Source: Nocardia arizonensis (GTDB taxonomy: Bacteria > Actinomycetota > Actinomycetes > Mycobacteriales > Mycobacteriaceae). From it: DNA of 64,000 bases. This document shows, one piece after another, positions 28,464 through 36,565 of the stretch. Both the position numbers and the translations under genes were made by a program. Each line of letters starts with the position of its first letter. The first letter of the stretch is position 1. The notes beneath the pieces were generated by a model. The model saw only the letters and a list, made by a program, of their open reading frames with translations. It did no database searches and was not told where the DNA came from. Where the stretch lies: NCBI RefSeq assembly GCF_001310275.1, contig NZ_LGYZ01000027.1, positions 174,865-238,864 of the forward strand. The letters run 5' to 3'.

Positions 28464-29012
28464 GGACGTTCGACGAGGAGACTCGGGCGCGAGCAGTACG
28501 GATGTACCGGGACCGGATCCGCGAGCACGGCGAGTCGATGGCCGCGGCGCGGCGGCATGTGGGCGCGTTGCTCGACATCAAACCGGCGACGTTGCGGAAC
28601 TGGGTCGAGAAGACCGATCAACCGGCCGAGGATCAGGAGCCCGCGGCGGTTTCCGAATCCGAGGAGTTGAAGGTGTTGCGGCGCGAGGTCGCCGAATTGC
28701 GAAGGGCCAACGATATTCTGCGGACCGCGAGCGCGTTCACCGAGGCATTTCGTGATTCGGGTATCGCCGGGTCCATCGGCAGCGTCGGCGACGCGCTCGA
28801 CTGCTCTCATGGAATCGGCGATCGGACTCTACAAAAACGAGCTGATCGACCGACACACCGCCTTCACCGGCTGCGCCGAACTCGGACGAGAAACCGCGTC
28901 ATGGGGTGCACTGGTACAACACCGAGCGGCACTCGGCGATCGGATACCGACCACCGGTCGAATACGAACACCTCTACCATCAACAGACCATGTCGACCGA
29001 GGCGGCTTGAAT
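28464..29012 (+). mobile_element. IS3-family remnant, sister of the copy at 17822 (orfA plus orfB tail)
   Basis: The orfA part reads openly as [34 protein letters not shown] and EELKVLRREVAELRRANDIL. At about 28745 the sequence jumps into the end of orfB: IGLYKNELIDRHTAF, then, in shifted frames, HWYNTERHSAIGYRPPVEYE to a stop at 29012. The catalytic core between is deleted. Nucleotide similarity to the copy at 17822 is very high over orfA. Confidence 0.8.
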
Positions 29013-29103
29013 CCCAGTCTCTACCGGATCCAGGGCGGTTCAACACCGTGACCCGGGAACCTGGCGTCGCGGGCTGTGTCTGCGGTTGGCTCGTTGCGCT
29101 CGC

Positions 29104-29277
29104 TCACAGACGGTCCAGGTCGATCAGGCCCCGGCGCACCGCGGCTACGAGCCGGGGCGGGATGTACCGGACTGCACCGTTCACTGTGATCGGAATCAGC
29201 TGGGGTGCAGTGGCTTTCCACTGCGACCGGCGGTGGCGGGTGTTGGCGCGCGAGGTGCGGCGTTTGGGCACGGCCAT
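29104..29277 (-). CDS. rpmF: 50S ribosomal protein L32, cysteine-free form
   Basis: A 57-residue frame starting [20 protein letters not shown] and ending GLIDLDRL is an unmistakable bL32 of normal length. It has no CxxC zinc site. The ATG at 29277 follows the L31 stop by 2 bases, so it is the last gene of the minus-strand operon. Placement behind a Zur box makes it a probable zinc-independent replacement, although many mycobacterial L32 proteins lack cysteines anyway, so it could also be the only copy. Confidence 0.92.
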   Translation of the reverse strand: MAVPKRRTSRANTRHRRSQWKATAPQLIPITVNGAVRYIPPRLVAAVRRGLIDLDRL

Positions 29278-29279
29278 GC

Positions 29280-29546
29280 TCAGGCATCCTTTCCGGGCCG
29301 TACCCGGCGGCCGTAGCGCTGTTCGAACTTCTCCACCCGGCCCGCGGTGTCCAGCACGCGGTGCGCGCCGGTCCAGAACGGGTGTGAGTCCGAGGTCACG
29401 TCCATGACGAGCAGCGGGTAGGTGTGCCCGTCGGTCCAGGTCGCGGTGCGGTCGCTGGTGGCGGTGGAGCGGGTGAGGAAACGCTTTGCGGTGCTGGAGT
29501 CCTCGATGAGGACCGGGTGGTAGTCGGGATGGATGCCGGGTTTCAC
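29280..29546 (-). CDS. rpmE2: 50S ribosomal protein L31 type B (zinc-free)
   Basis: An 88-residue protein from GTG 29546 ([18 protein letters not shown]) with the family landmarks [28 protein letters not shown] and [11 protein letters not shown]. Type B L31 proteins lack the zinc-binding cysteines of type A and take over under zinc starvation. AAGGAG is 7 bases upstream, and the GTG overlaps the stop of the CobW-like gene. Transcription should come from the Zur-controlled promoter at about 30790. Confidence 0.93.
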   Translation of the reverse strand: MKPGIHPDYHPVLIEDSSTAKRFLTRSTATSDRTATWTDGHTYPLLVMDVTSDSHPFWTGAHRVLDTAGRVEKFEQRYGRRVRPGKDA

Positions 29547-30775
29547 GACTGTTCTCCTTCGCGGGTGGGGGATATGGAGGTGGATTCGGTAGTGGCGCAC
29601 GGGTCCTCGTGCCAGTCCCCGAACGGGTCCGGCCAGTGCTGCCACGAATTCGGTTGGCGCAGTTCGTCGTCGGTGACCAGGGCCCAGCGCAGGGCGCGGT
29701 CGATGTCGCCGGGGTCGGCGTCGTGCACCAGGGCGACCAGTGCGCAGTGCCGGTCGCCGAACCGTGGATGCCAGCGCAGCGCGGCCATGGCCAGCCGTTC
29801 GGGGTTCTCGGCCTGTTGATCGGTGGGCGACAGGGCCGCGAGCCACGGCCCGGCCGGGCCGATCCGCAGTCCGGCGCCAGCGGATTCGAGCCACAGCACG
29901 TCCTGGGGGCGCGTGGCCAGCCAGATCCGTCCCCGCGCGGTGATCACTCCGTCGAGCAGCACGTCGATGGCCTCGTGCAGCCGCTCGGGTTGGAACGGAC
30001 GCTGCGCGGTGAACTCGACCAAGCAAACCCCGCCGTCCATCTCCAGCGGCGGCGCCCCGGCCAGCAGCGGTGCGTGCGGATCGAAACCGCGCCCGGTCCG
30101 GGAATCCTCACCGGCGCTCGCCAGCACGGCGGCAGCATCGGGACTCCCGCTCACCCAGTGCCGCGGCACACTCGGGGTCAACCGGGCGAAGACGGCGTTC
30201 ATCACCGCGGTGTCCAGCGGGTCCGGTTGCCCGAAAAACGTTATGGCATCGGCGTATTCGACCTGAGCGAGCGCGACCTGGGCCACTGTGCGATCGTCGT
30301 CGCCGGTACCGAGTCGTTCGGCGAGGGTCTCGTCGCCGGTCGCGTCCGACAGCCAGGTGGCGGCGTCGACGGCGGCCAGCATCGCCGCGACCCGTACGTC
30401 GTGTCCGGCCGGAGCGTCGACCCGGCCGGCAATGCCGGTGACTACGACGGTCTCGATGGCCTCGCACACCTCGATCGGTTCCATCGCCGGATCCAGCAGC
30501 AACACGATGCGCGTCACCGAGCTGCGGTCGGACAGGGTGCGCAGCAGCGGCAGCAGCGAGGCGCGCAGCGTGCAGGACACGCAGCCGTGCGCCAGCTCCA
30601 GCGCCGAGGTCTGTTCGCGATCGTGCGTGGTGAGTGTTCGGGTGACCACCCCATCGCGCAGCAGGGCGAGGTCGTGCCGGACCAGCACCGTTCCCGGGGT
30701 GAGGAGTCCGGCGCCGAGCTGTCGCGCCCCGTCGGGGTAGCCCCCGATCATGATGACGGGCGTCCTGACGTCCAC
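29543..30775 (-). CDS. P-loop-less CobW-like protein of Zur ribosomal operon (Mrf-like)
   Basis: Protein of about 410 residues with CobW domain architecture: an early strand-loop ([15 protein letters not shown]) where the P-loop should be, GCVSC at 64-68 in place of GCxCC, a VDAATWL segment, and a C-terminal CobW domain ([27 protein letters not shown]). The GxxGxGKT residues are absent, so GTP hydrolysis is unlikely. GTG 30775 with AAAGGAG upstream is preferred over the ATG at 30802, which lies inside the Zur-like operator. Mycobacterial Zur ribosomal operons contain a similar CobW-like gene, Mrf, reported to recruit the hibernation factor Mpy; this looks like its counterpart, by context and the GCxxC motif. 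Confidence 0.8.
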   Translation of the reverse strand: MDVRTPVIMIGGYPDGARQLGAGLLTPGTVLVRHDLALLRDGVVTRTLTTHDREQTSALELAHGCVSCTLRASLLPLLRTLSDRSSVTRIVLLLDPAMEPIEVCEAIETVVVTGIAGRVDAPAGHDVRVAAMLAAVDAATWLSDATGDETLAERLGTGDDDRTVAQVALAQVEYADAITFFGQPDPLDTAVMNAVFARLTPSVPRHWVSGSPDAAAVLASAGEDSRTGRGFDPHAPLLAGAPPLEMDGGVCLVEFTAQRPFQPERLHEAIDVLLDGVITARGRIWLATRPQDVLWLESAGAGLRIGPAGPWLAALSPTDQQAENPERLAMAALRWHPRFGDRHCALVALVHDADPGDIDRALRWALVTDDELRQPNSWQHWPDPFGDWHEDPCATTESTSISPTREGEQS

Positions 30776-30785
30776 TCCGCTCCTT

Positions 30786-30806
30786 TCGACAATTATTTTC
30801 ATTAAC
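30786..30806 (-). promoter_or_regulatory. Zur operator, leftward operon
   Basis: On the minus strand the core reads AATGAAAATAATTGTCGA, matching TGAAAA-N2-ATTnTC of the Zur box. It sits directly before the preferred start of the CobW-like gene. Confidence 0.7.
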
Positions 30807-30837
30807 CGCGATCCGAGGGTACAGTGTCGGCCGACAG

Positions 30838-30859
30838 TTGTCGAAAACGATTTTCAACA
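30838..30859 (+). promoter_or_regulatory. Zur operator, rightward ribosomal operon
   Basis: The core TCGAAAACGATTTTCAAC contains GAAAA-CGA-TTTTC, symmetric arms of five bases. It lies 16 bases before the L28 start and about 45 bases from the leftward operator. Confidence 0.8.
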
Positions 30860-30874
30860 GTGAGGAGAGTGGCC

Positions 30875-31111
30875 GTGTCCGCACACTGCCAGGTGACCGG
30901 GCGAGCGCCCGGATTCGGCAAGTCCGTATCGCATTCGCACCGGCGTACCAACCGGCGCTGGGATCCGAACATCCAGCGCAAGACTTACTTCGCGCCCAGC
31001 CTGGGGCGGCGCATCACGCTGAGGGTGTCGGCCAAGGGCATCAAGGTCATCGATCGCGACGGCATCGACGCCGTGGTCGCCCGACTGCGGGCTCGGGGGG
31101 AGCGAATCTGA
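30875..31111 (+). CDS. rpmB2: 50S ribosomal protein L28, zinc-free paralogue
   Basis: A 78-residue bL28 ([20 protein letters not shown], then [12 protein letters not shown] and [14 protein letters not shown]). The usual zinc motif CxxC near the N-terminus is CQVT here, so the second ligand is gone; this is the C-minus form. GTG 30875 is chosen because GAGGAG lies 7 bases upstream; a GTG two codons earlier is too close to it. First gene of the rightward Zur-controlled operon. Confidence 0.94.
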   Translation: MSAHCQVTGRAPGFGKSVSHSHRRTNRRWDPNIQRKTYFAPSLGRRITLRVSAKGIKVIDRDGIDAVVARLRARGERI

Positions 31112-31281
31112 TGGCATCCAAGAGCACCGACATCCGCCCGATCGTCAAGCTGCGCTCGACGGCGGGCACCGGCTACACGTACGTGACCCGCAAGAACCGG
31201 CGCAACGACCCGGATCGGCTGGTCCTGCGCAAATACGACCCGCTCGTCCGGCGGCACGTCGAGTTCCGAGAGGACCGCTGA
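31111..31281 (+). CDS. rpmG: 50S ribosomal protein L33, zinc-free paralogue
   Basis: A 56-residue bL33 ([44 protein letters not shown]). Both CxxC pairs of the zinc form are absent. The ATG shares one base with the L28 stop (TGATG), so translation is coupled. Confidence 0.94.
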   Translation: MASKSTDIRPIVKLRSTAGTGYTYVTRKNRRNDPDRLVLRKYDPLVRRHVEFREDR

Positions 31282-31284
31282 ACT

Positions 31285-31590
31285 GTGGCGAAGAAATCCA
31301 AGATCGTCAAGAACGAACAGCGCAAGCTGGTCGTCGCCCGCTACGCCGAACGGCGCGCGGAACTGCGTGCGACCGTGCGGGATCCGCAGGCGGCACCCGA
31401 AGATCAGGCCGCGGCGCAACTCGCCTTGCAGCGGCTACCGCGCGATGCCAGCCCGACCCGGCTGCGCAATCGCGACGCGGTCGACGGCCGTCCGCGCGGG
31501 CATCTGCGCAAATTCGGGCTCTCCCGGGTCCGCCTGCGCGAGATGGCGCATCGGGGCGAGCTGCCCGGCGTGAGCAAATCCAGCTGGTAG
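31285..31590 (+). CDS. rpsN2: 30S ribosomal protein S14, zinc-free paralogue
   Basis: A 101-residue uS14 ([20 protein letters not shown], then [20 protein letters not shown] and [20 protein letters not shown]). The long, cysteine-free type replaces the 61-residue zinc form. GTG start 3 bases after the L33 stop. Confidence 0.95.
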   Translation: MAKKSKIVKNEQRKLVVARYAERRAELRATVRDPQAAPEDQAAAQLALQRLPRDASPTRLRNRDAVDGRPRGHLRKFGLSRVRLREMAHRGELPGVSKSSW

Positions 31591-31602
31591 GAGAGGAATC
31601 CC

Positions 31603-31860
31603 ATGAAAGGGGCGCGATCCCGCAACGCGCGCAAGCGAATCGAGGCACCCCACAAGGTTCGCAAGAATCCGCTGATAGCGGCCGGCATCGTCGAGGTCGA
31701 CTACAAGAATGTGCCGCTGCTGCGGACCTTCGTATCCGATCGCGGCAAGATCCGCAGTCGCCGGGTCACCGGACTCACCCCACAACAGCAACGACAGGTA
31801 GCTATCGCAGTGAAGAACGCCCGCGAAATGGCCCTTCTCCCCTACTACGCCGGAAAGTAG
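31603..31860 (+). CDS. rpsR2: 30S ribosomal protein S18, zinc-free paralogue
   Basis: An 85-residue bS18 ([40 protein letters not shown]). No N-terminal cysteine pair. GAGAGGAA lies 8 bases before the ATG. Last gene of the operon. Confidence 0.95.
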   Translation: MKGARSRNARKRIEAPHKVRKNPLIAAGIVEVDYKNVPLLRTFVSDRGKIRSRRVTGLTPQQQRQVAIAVKNAREMALLPYYAGK

Positions 31861-32729
31861 TTGGAACCACACCGCATGCGGCGCACACCAAGCGGCCCCG
31901 CACTGCCCATTTCGGCTGAGGCCCAGGAGGGTGCCGAATCACGGTATCGGTCGCGACCGAGCACCAATGGCTGCGCGGGCCGCACCGCCTGCGGCGGGAT
32001 CCGCCGGCGGACCGGTTGCCGACCCCGCACCGACAGAACACATCGGCGAACCCGTCGTCACGCTGAACGCCATCCGCCGGGGTCAACCCGGGCACCGGCG
32101 GCACAGAGGGCGCCGTCGTGATCGTGGACCCGGACAGAGCCGGACCACCTGCAACTCGGAACGAAACTGCTCGCCTCGGCGCGGCCCAAGACGGCACCGA
32201 TTGCCTTGTCTCCGCAGGAACTCCGGCGACACCTACTGGCAGAACATTTGGGTGACGTTGCGTTCCCGCTCGCGTTTGACGTTGGCGCGTGCGCCATCGA
32301 GGGAGCGCCGCAGTGTCCGGCTTTCGGTCCCGGCGGCAGTGAGGTTTTCGTTGAGGGCCGTGACGAGGGCCCGGAGCTCGGCGTATTCGTAGCAATGATC
32401 AGAACCTGTGGATGACCGGGAAGGAATACCTTCCCGGATGATCTGAAAGCCAACGGGTTTCGATCGTCTCGGCGCGCCAACGCCGGGCGGGAAGTACATC
32501 CCATGCTCGAGGTAATCGACGGTGGTGCTGACTCCAATCGGGACGGCGTGTCGGTGGCAGGGTCGCCAATCGACGAGATCGTGCGCGAGGCGCCGATCAG
32601 CTCGATGAGAACGGGTACCGGCTGGTGGTGACGCGAGGTCGTCGTCAACATAGAGGACGGCTGGAAGGCGGCGCGACTGCCCTGACCGGCGCCTCGCCTG
32701 ATATGGCGGGCGCCGGAGGGAGGCCCTGG
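31861..32729. other. No intact gene; one coiled-coil scrap
   Basis: About 870 bases. The only coding-like signal is on the minus strand at about 32240-32380, where ELRALVTALNENLTAAG and LRRSLDGARANVKRERERN form a coiled coil like those of accessory proteins of tyrosine-recombinase transposons. The reading is too short to name. Confidence 0.4.
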
Positions 32730-33560
32730 TCAGATTCCGATGTAGACGGCCTTGGTGTTGAAGTAGGCTTCGATACCCTTGCGGCCGCGTTCGCCGCCCC
32801 AGCCGGACTGCTTATGACCACTGATGGGCATGGACGGGTCAGCGGCGAGTGCGGTGTTGACCCAGATCTGACCGGCGTTGAGCCGGTTGACGACCCGGTG
32901 GGCGCGGGCCAAGTTCTCGGTCCAGATGGATCCGGCGAGCCCGTACTCGGTGTTGTTGGCCGCAGCCATGACCTCGTCCTCGTCGTCGAAGGGGATCACC
33001 GAGCCGACGGGACCGAAGATCTCCTCGCGGATGAGCCGCATGTCGGGGGTGGTGTTGGTGATGATCGTTGCCTCGTAGAAGTAGCCGCGGCGGTCCAGAT
33101 GCTTGCCGCCAGTGATGACTTGGGCACCGGCGGCGACGCCCTCGTCGACGATGGCGGTCACGCGCCGGCGCTGCTTCTCGCTGATCAGCGGGCCGAGGAC
33201 CGAGGTGGGGTCGTCGCTGCCACCCATCGGTAGCATCCTCGCGAAGGCGGCGAGCCCTTCAACTACCCGGTCGTAGATTCCGCGCTGGACATAGATGCGC
33301 GAGGTGCATGAGCAGTTCTGGCCCGACCCGGCGAGCAGGCCGATACCCGCGCCCATGATCGCCTTGTCCGGATTGGCGTCGTCGAACATGATCAGCGGGG
33401 ATTTGCCACCGAGCTCGAGGGTCAGGCGCTTGAGGTTGCCCGCGGCGGCTTTGACGATCAGACGGCCGACCTCGGTTGAGCCGGTGAACGAGATCTTGTC
33501 GACATCGGGGTGGGCGGTGAGCGCGGCACCGGTGGTCTCGCCGCGGTCGCCGGTTGGGAG
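32730..33560 (-). pseudogene. Aldehyde dehydrogenase, N-terminal half missing
   Basis: The last 275 residues or so of an NAD(P)-dependent aldehyde dehydrogenase read in one frame. Visible are HPDVDKISFTGSTEVGRLI, catalytic Glu in LTLELGGKSP, catalytic Cys in SGQNCSCTSRIYV, EIFGPVGSVIPF and the C-terminal GGERGRKGIEAYFNTKAVY. The coenzyme-binding N-terminal half is replaced near 33560 by sequence coding on the other strand. The surviving active-site residues are intact, so loss was by truncation rather than drift. Confidence 0.78.
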
Positions 33561-33971
33561 GTCTCGGTGCTGGTCGCCGCGGTCTCTGACGCGCGCCCGC
33601 TGCACATTCTCGGTGCTGAACTCGTCGACCTGGAAAAGGTGCTCGCAGGTCACGGCCAAGGGCGCAGGCCGCACGCGTTGGCGATCGCCGGCGACATCTG
33701 TTCCCGCGATTCCCGCGCGCATCGCGGCGTGGTGTCGGCGTTGCATGACGGCGGTGTGGAAGTCGTCGTCTGGGGCGACAACTGGTCGTCGCCTCCCGAG
33801 CATCGCGTCGACCCGGTAGTGCATCGGCTCAGTGTCGCCGCACGCGCGTTCAAGGCCCAGGCGCTTGCCGCGGCATTGCTACCGGCCGAAGCCGTGGATC
33901 GGGTCGAAGTATTTCGGAGCGGGGTATCGCAGTTTCCACCGGTCGGTGCTGATCTGAACCCCGTCGGCTGA
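33560..33971 (+). pseudogene. Unidentified gene fragment abutting the ALDH remnant
   Basis: An open stretch to a stop at 33971 (SARPLHILGAEL-like region, GVVSALHDGGVEVVVWGDNW, AARAFKAQALAAALLPAEA) has coding-like composition but no start or ribosome site; its 5' end passes into the aldehyde dehydrogenase remnant. I do not recognise it. Probably the 3' end of a gene joined here by deletion. Confidence 0.35.
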
Positions 33972-34139
33972 TTTCCAGGACCGCCGTTCACGCAGCAGGC
34001 GTGGTGCGCGAAGCGGAGTTCGACTGGGGCGCGGCGGCCCGTTGAAGTCACTGTCGGGCTGGATGATTCAACCGGATCGTGAGATGCGGCCCGGTGCGGC
34101 AGGGATCTCGGATCGGTGATTACTCCCGGGTGATGGAAC

Positions 34140-34662
34140 CATCGATCCGGCAAATTCCGGTACGACACCGGACGCAAGAACCGCTCGATGGCGAGGCCGC
34201 CGACAGACGTCGCGGCCGGTGCCGCTGTGGTGGGGGACGGTCCACCGTGTATCACCGCATGACCCACTTGGACTGCGGCAGGCCGGCCGTCGAACAGTAC
34301 TCTGCCGGAGGGAAGTTCCAGTTTCGGCCTCAGCGCCCGCGCAGGCTCATGGTCGCCGAACCTGTGTGCACGGTGGCCGTGAGCCGGCCCTCCAGTGCGT
34401 CTACCAACTCGAGGAACTGTTCGGTCCGTTCGACACGCACGATGATCGAGGCGGGGCCGAGCACCTCGTCGTGCAATTCCGGATGCGTCAGGAAATGCCC
34501 GGCGCTGGTGACGAACAAATGCGGAACGCCTTGGCAGACCGCTGTGGTGGGGACGCCCGGTGAGGGCAGGCTGCTGGGCAGGTTGACGAAGTAGGTGGTC
34601 GAGTCCGCGCTGGCCAGCACAGTCGTAGCCAATGCGGCCGCGCTGAACTTGATTCCGCTCAA
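34140..34662 (-). pseudogene. Alpha-ketoglutaric-semialdehyde-type dehydrogenase, broken C-terminal fragment
   Basis: The first piece (HPELHDEVLGPASIIVRVER, EFLELVDALEGRLTATVHT-like) and the second, in another frame (LPSGRVLFDGRPAAVQVGHA, VIHGGP, TSVGGLAIERFLRPVSYRNL), are the end of the NADP-dependent aldehyde dehydrogenase subfamily that oxidises alpha-ketoglutaric semialdehyde. A frameshift or short deletion lies near 34330. The N-terminal two thirds, with the active site, are gone. Confidence 0.7.
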
Positions 34663-35500
34663 CCGTCGTGAAGAACGTCCCGATCACACGTGCGGTGGAT
34701 GTCGCGGCGCTGTCGAGGGCGGGGCCTTCCACCGTTGCGGCTCTGGGATTGCGAATCCACACCACGGTCACAGCGATCACGACCGATGCGGCGACAAGCG
34801 TCGCCGCCACCCGGGTGTTGATGTCCGAACGGACGCCGACGAGCGCTGCGTGGTGGTTGGCCGTCGCACCGGCGAGATCGTCGGCCGCCAGCTTGATCTC
34901 GCCGGCATGGAGCACCTATCCCGGCGCGTTGCCGTGAGCGCGCCGGGTCCGCCTGCTGTCCTATTTCTTCTGCTTGGTTTCCTGCACCTTCCGTCGCATC
35001 TCCGCGGCGAGTGCCTTCTTCCGCTGCTCCTACCGCTGCCCCGGAGTTTTTCCTGTTCCTTGGCGTAGCGGACTTCGCTGACCCGCGCTGTGAGCGATGG
35101 GGTCCAGCGGCCGAGCGAGGCGAGCTCGGCGAACGCGCACAACACGCGGAACCACACCAGGGTTGCAGGATGGGTTGCGCCGCAGTGCAGGTCGAGGTTG
35201 AAGGCGACAGGCGCCTCGCGGATGGCGGGGATACTGCGTGCGGGCTTCGTGGCGACCCGATGCGGCGCGGCGATTCGGTGGAGGTACGGCAGCAGCTGCG
35301 AGAACGAGGCATGCAGTTCACGGAATCGCCGCTTTCAGAGGCTGCGATGAAAGCGCTATGCGGCCTTCCGCGCCGACCGTTCCGAGACCTGGCTCGCCGA
35401 ACTGCTCCGCACCGGCCTCACCGCCGACGTCCTCGATCCACCCGACCCACCCCCGGCGGCGAGCCGACCACCTCCGGAAGGTAGGAATTGTTGTATCCAC
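34663..35500. other. Unresolved gene remnants upstream of the defence operon
   Basis: On the minus strand, pieces in different frames look once-coding: a segment with one membrane helix (NTRVAATLVAASVVIAVTVV, about 34760-34830) and a longer stretch at about 34990-35280 (RVLCAFAELASLGRWTPSLT, VSEVRYAKEQEKL). No start-to-stop gene results and I cannot name the family. The region may also hold the promoter of the kinase gene near 35500. Confidence 0.4.
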
Positions 35501-35542
35501 GGGGGCCCTTGACCGACTCAGCTACTTCGAGGAGAGGGCGCA

Positions 35543-36550
35543 GTGCAGCCTTTGAAGAGTACCGATCCCAAGCAGATCGGCCCGATCACAATTCGCGGGT
35601 TGCTCGGTTACGGTGGCATGGGCCGGGTCTACTTCGGGGTCACCGACGACGCCCAGCCGGTGGCGGTCAAAGTGATACGGGAAGATCTGCTGGGCAGGGA
35701 AGAGGTTCGCGCGCGTTTCTTCCGCGAGCTGGACGCACTGCGGTCCGTGCAAGGCCCTCATATCGCGGCGCTGCTCGACGCTTCGGACGAGAGCGCCGAT
35801 CAGCCGTGGATCGCGATCGAATACATCCGTGGTCTTACCCTCAAGGAAGTGGTCGAGACGCGCGGTTGCCTGAGTGCGGAACACGCCGCGACGCTGGGTC
35901 TGCTGTTGGCGAAAGCCCTGGCCGATATCCACGCCGCCGATCTGCTGCACCGTGATCTCACCCCGGGCAACATCCTGATGAGCCGGGAAGGTCCCAAGGT
36001 GATCGATTTCGGGCTGGCGGCCTTCGCCGACGGCCCGAGTGATCTCACCGGAAGTACAGCCCACCTGGGTACGCCCCCCTGTATGTCGCCGGAGCAGGTG
36101 AACAGCCCGCGCCAGATCTCGACGGCCTCGGATGTCTACTCGTTGGGCGCCACCCTGCTGTATGCGCTGACCGGGCATTACCCCTACCGGGACCAAGTGA
36201 CCGCGGCGCGGTTACTCAAGATCTCGGATCCGAATTCCCCGCCGGACTTGGATGGCCTGCCTACGCGATTCGAACCACTTGTGCAGCGCATGCTGGCGCA
36301 TGAACCGGCGGATCGGCCGACAGTCTCCGAGGTTCGCGCCTGGTGCGAGCAGTTCGTCGGCAACCACGTTATCGCCGCCATTCGCGATCTCGCGGTCGGT
36401 AGCTATGTGGAGCGCGATACTGACCCTGAGCAGTCCCCGCCACGCAAACCCGCACCCAAGGATCTGTCCACTGTCGCTCCGCCGGGTTCGGTGATCCACC
36501 GTCTCGCCGAGAACCTGCGCCGCGAATACGCCGCCACCGCCCGATTCTGA
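35543..36550 (+). CDS. Cytosolic Ser/Thr protein kinase heading the defence operon
   Basis: Hanks-type kinase of 335 residues. Gly-rich loop GYGGMGRVYFG (22-32), ATP-anchoring Lys43, catalytic HRD at 136-138 (LLHRDLTPGNIL), DFG at 155-157, activation segment ending GTPPCMSPEQ, then DVYSLGATLLYALTG. All catalytic residues are present. After the kinase domain (about residue 270) comes a short basic tail with no membrane helix or PASTA repeats, unlike the cell-wall PknB type. GTG 35543 follows GAGGAGAGGG. The SNF2 helicase gene begins 15 bases later, so it is the operon's first gene. Kinases occur in defence (PglW of BREX type 2, Stk2); here it may sense infection or control the helicase-methylase complex, by inference. 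Confidence 0.88.
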   Translation: MQPLKSTDPKQIGPITIRGLLGYGGMGRVYFGVTDDAQPVAVKVIREDLLGREEVRARFFRELDALRSVQGPHIAALLDASDESADQPWIAIEYIRGLTLKEVVETRGCLSAEHAATLGLLLAKALADIHAADLLHRDLTPGNILMSREGPKVIDFGLAAFADGPSDLTGSTAHLGTPPCMSPEQVNSPRQISTASDVYSLGATLLYALTGHYPYRDQVTAARLLKISDPNSPPDLDGLPTRFEPLVQRMLAHEPADRPTVSEVRAWCEQFVGNHVIAAIRDLAVGSYVERDTDPEQSPPRKPAPKDLSTVAPPGSVIHRLAENLRREYAATARF

Positions 36551-36565
36551 AAGGCCACCGGAGTC

